From: SXMI01 sp964391365
GTDB lineage: Bacteria; Actinomycetota; Acidimicrobiia; Acidimicrobiales; Microtrichaceae
DNA length: 13,338 bases
Reading direction: 5' to 3'
Assembly (NCBI GenBank): GCA_964391365.1
Contig: CAYMKW010000085.1
Span: 1 to 13,338, forward strand
The position numbers and the translations under genes were made by a program. Positions 12,547-13,338 of the stretch are shown piece after piece. The notes under the pieces are model-generated. The model was not told the DNA's origin, made no database searches, and saw only the letters and a program-made list of their open reading frames with translations. The stretch's first letter is position 1. Each line of letters begins with the position of its first letter.

Positions 12547-13338
12547 GTGCTCGGGGGACGGGACGACCTGCCGGTCGACGGACGGCTCGGGGTGGCCGCC
12601 GCAGTGGTCGACGGAGCCGTGCTGCCGGGTGACGTCGAGGTCCGCAGCGGCGTGGTCCACGCCGTGGGCTGCGCGCCGGCAGGCCGGGGGTTGGCCCTGC
12701 CCGGACTGGTCGACCTCCAGGTCAACGGGTTCGTCGGGGTGGACCTGCGCACTGCCGATGTCGAGGAGGTCCACCGCGTGTCGCTGGCCTTGGCGGAGCA
12801 CGGATGCACCTCGTTCCGGCCGACGCTCTGCTCGACGGACCTCGCCGGCTACCGGGCGGCGCTGGGACGCCTGGACCTCGCCCGGGACGCGGGCGTTCCG
12901 GGAGCCCGGTTGCTCCCGGCGCACCTGGAGGGCCCGTTCCTCTCGCCGACCTGGGCCGGGGCGCACGACCCGGCGACCCTGGTGGACGTCGACGTGGGAA
13001 CGGCCGACGGCCTCCTGCGCGCCGGCTCGGTCGGCATGATCACGATGGCCCCCGAGCTCCCGGGCGCCGATGAGCTGATCCGCGAGTTGGTTCGTCGGGG
13101 GGTCGTCGTCTCCGTCGGTCACACCGACGCCGACGCGGGCACCGTCCGCAGGGCGGTCGACCGTGGTGCGACCCACCTGACGCACTGCTGGAACGCGCAC
13201 CGTCGCTTCGACCACCGGGACCCAGGCCCGGCGGGCGTCGCACTGAGCGACCCCCGCCTCACCGTCGGACTGATCGCGGACGGTGTGCACGTCGCTTCCG
13301 AGGTGGTCCTGGCCACGATCGCCGCCGCAGCCGGACGG
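12547..13338 (+). CDS. nagA: N-acetylglucosamine-6-phosphate deacetylase (or GalNAc-6-P deacetylase), C-terminally incomplete
   Basis: 264 codons are visible of an expected 370-390; the gene runs off the right edge. The amidohydrolase-fold enzyme removes acetate from N-acetyl amino-sugar 6-phosphates, feeding them to glycolysis. Landmarks are LPGLVDLQVNGFVGVD (51-66; Q58 and N60 replace the HxH of other amidohydrolases, as is normal for NagA), AHLEGPFLSP with metal ligand E128, GHTDADAG with H192, THCWNAH with H213 and N216, and LIADGVHV with H248. The catalytic Asp lies beyond the window. The usual Met in THLYNAM is His218 here. GTG 12547 is chosen because a -10 box sits 6 nt upstream and the N-terminal beta-sandwich begins normally (LGVAAAVVDGAVL). 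Being divergent from galT-galK makes a GalNAc-6-P deacetylase (AgaA) a reasonable alternative that sequence alone cannot exclude. Confidence 0.88.
   Translation, partial: MLGGRDDLPVDGRLGVAAAVVDGAVLPGDVEVRSGVVHAVGCAPAGRGLALPGLVDLQVNGFVGVDLRTADVEEVHRVSLALAEHGCTSFRPTLCSTDLAGYRAALGRLDLARDAGVPGARLLPAHLEGPFLSPTWAGAHDPATLVDVDVGTADGLLRAGSVGMITMAPELPGADELIRELVRRGVVVSVGHTDADAGTVRRAVDRGATHLTHCWNAHRRFDHRDPGPAGVALSDPRLTVGLIADGVHVASEVVLATIAAAAGR

Noticed and set aside
10567..13290. A 907-codon open frame on the minus strand, suggesting a giant fusion ending in galactokinase
   Set aside because: Only the last 337 codons match GHMP kinase. The rest is the wrong frame of galT and antisense to nagA, with Arg/Gly/Pro-rich composition typical of GC-rich shadow frames. 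galK has its own GTGA-coupled start.
1..13338. A defence system, mobile element, biosynthetic cluster or other novel multi-gene system
   Set aside because: All eleven genes fit housekeeping, repair, sugar or membrane families, with uniform composition and no recombinase, transposase, toxin-antitoxin pair or repeat borders.

Overview
The window reads as ordinary chromosomal DNA from a high-GC actinobacterium. Three things point that way: a multifunctional 2-oxoglutarate enzyme (Kgd/SucA) with a fused E2-type domain, a UvrD2-type helicase with a C-terminal HRDC domain, and heavy use of GTG starts and G/C-ending codons. Many first genes appear to be leaderless, with a TANNNT box 6-7 nt before the start codon, which is common in actinobacteria. 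A member of the Acidimicrobiia or a relative is my guess, not a demonstrated placement. I see no phage, transposon, integron, CRISPR array, rRNA or tRNA.

Layout, left to right. (1) 1-584, minus: a NYN/PIN-fold (ZC3H12A-like) putative ribonuclease with a basic tail, cut by the window edge. (2) 784-1413, plus: a HAD hydrolase of the YihX/ACAD10-like kind, with its own promoter and an operator-like inverted repeat. (3) 1445-2065, minus: a membrane-anchored DM13-domain protein. It lies downstream of (4) 2151-5867, minus: kgd, the TCA-cycle 2-oxoglutarate dehydrogenase/decarboxylase. (5) Divergent from kgd, 5951-6742, plus: exonuclease III (xthA), coupled by an ATGA overlap to (6) 6739-7593: a hotdog-fold thioesterase with an unusual N-terminal extension. 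(7) 7615-9777, minus: a UvrD2-type helicase that lacks the four-cysteine motif of the mycobacterial enzyme. (8) Divergent from it, 9838-10536, plus: a bacterial PH-domain/SHOCT membrane protein. (9-10) 10567-12461, minus: galT-galK, a two-gene Leloir operon with a GTGA overlap. (11) Divergent from galT, 12547 to the right edge, plus: nagA (or agaA), an amino-sugar-6-phosphate deacetylase, incomplete.

How the genes work together: three themes can be supported. Central carbon (kgd) is followed by a putative redox-type surface protein. DNA repair is represented by xthA and uvrD2, which are not in one operon. Sugar catabolism consists of galT-galK facing nagA across an 85-bp shared promoter region that carries an 8-bp inverted repeat, consistent with coordinated use of galactose and amino sugars.

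I do not see an undescribed multi-gene system here. The more interesting observations are the repeated leaderless promoter architecture at six genes, the UvrD2 variant without cysteines, the altered galactokinase signature, and several operator-like inverted repeats in the divergent promoter regions.
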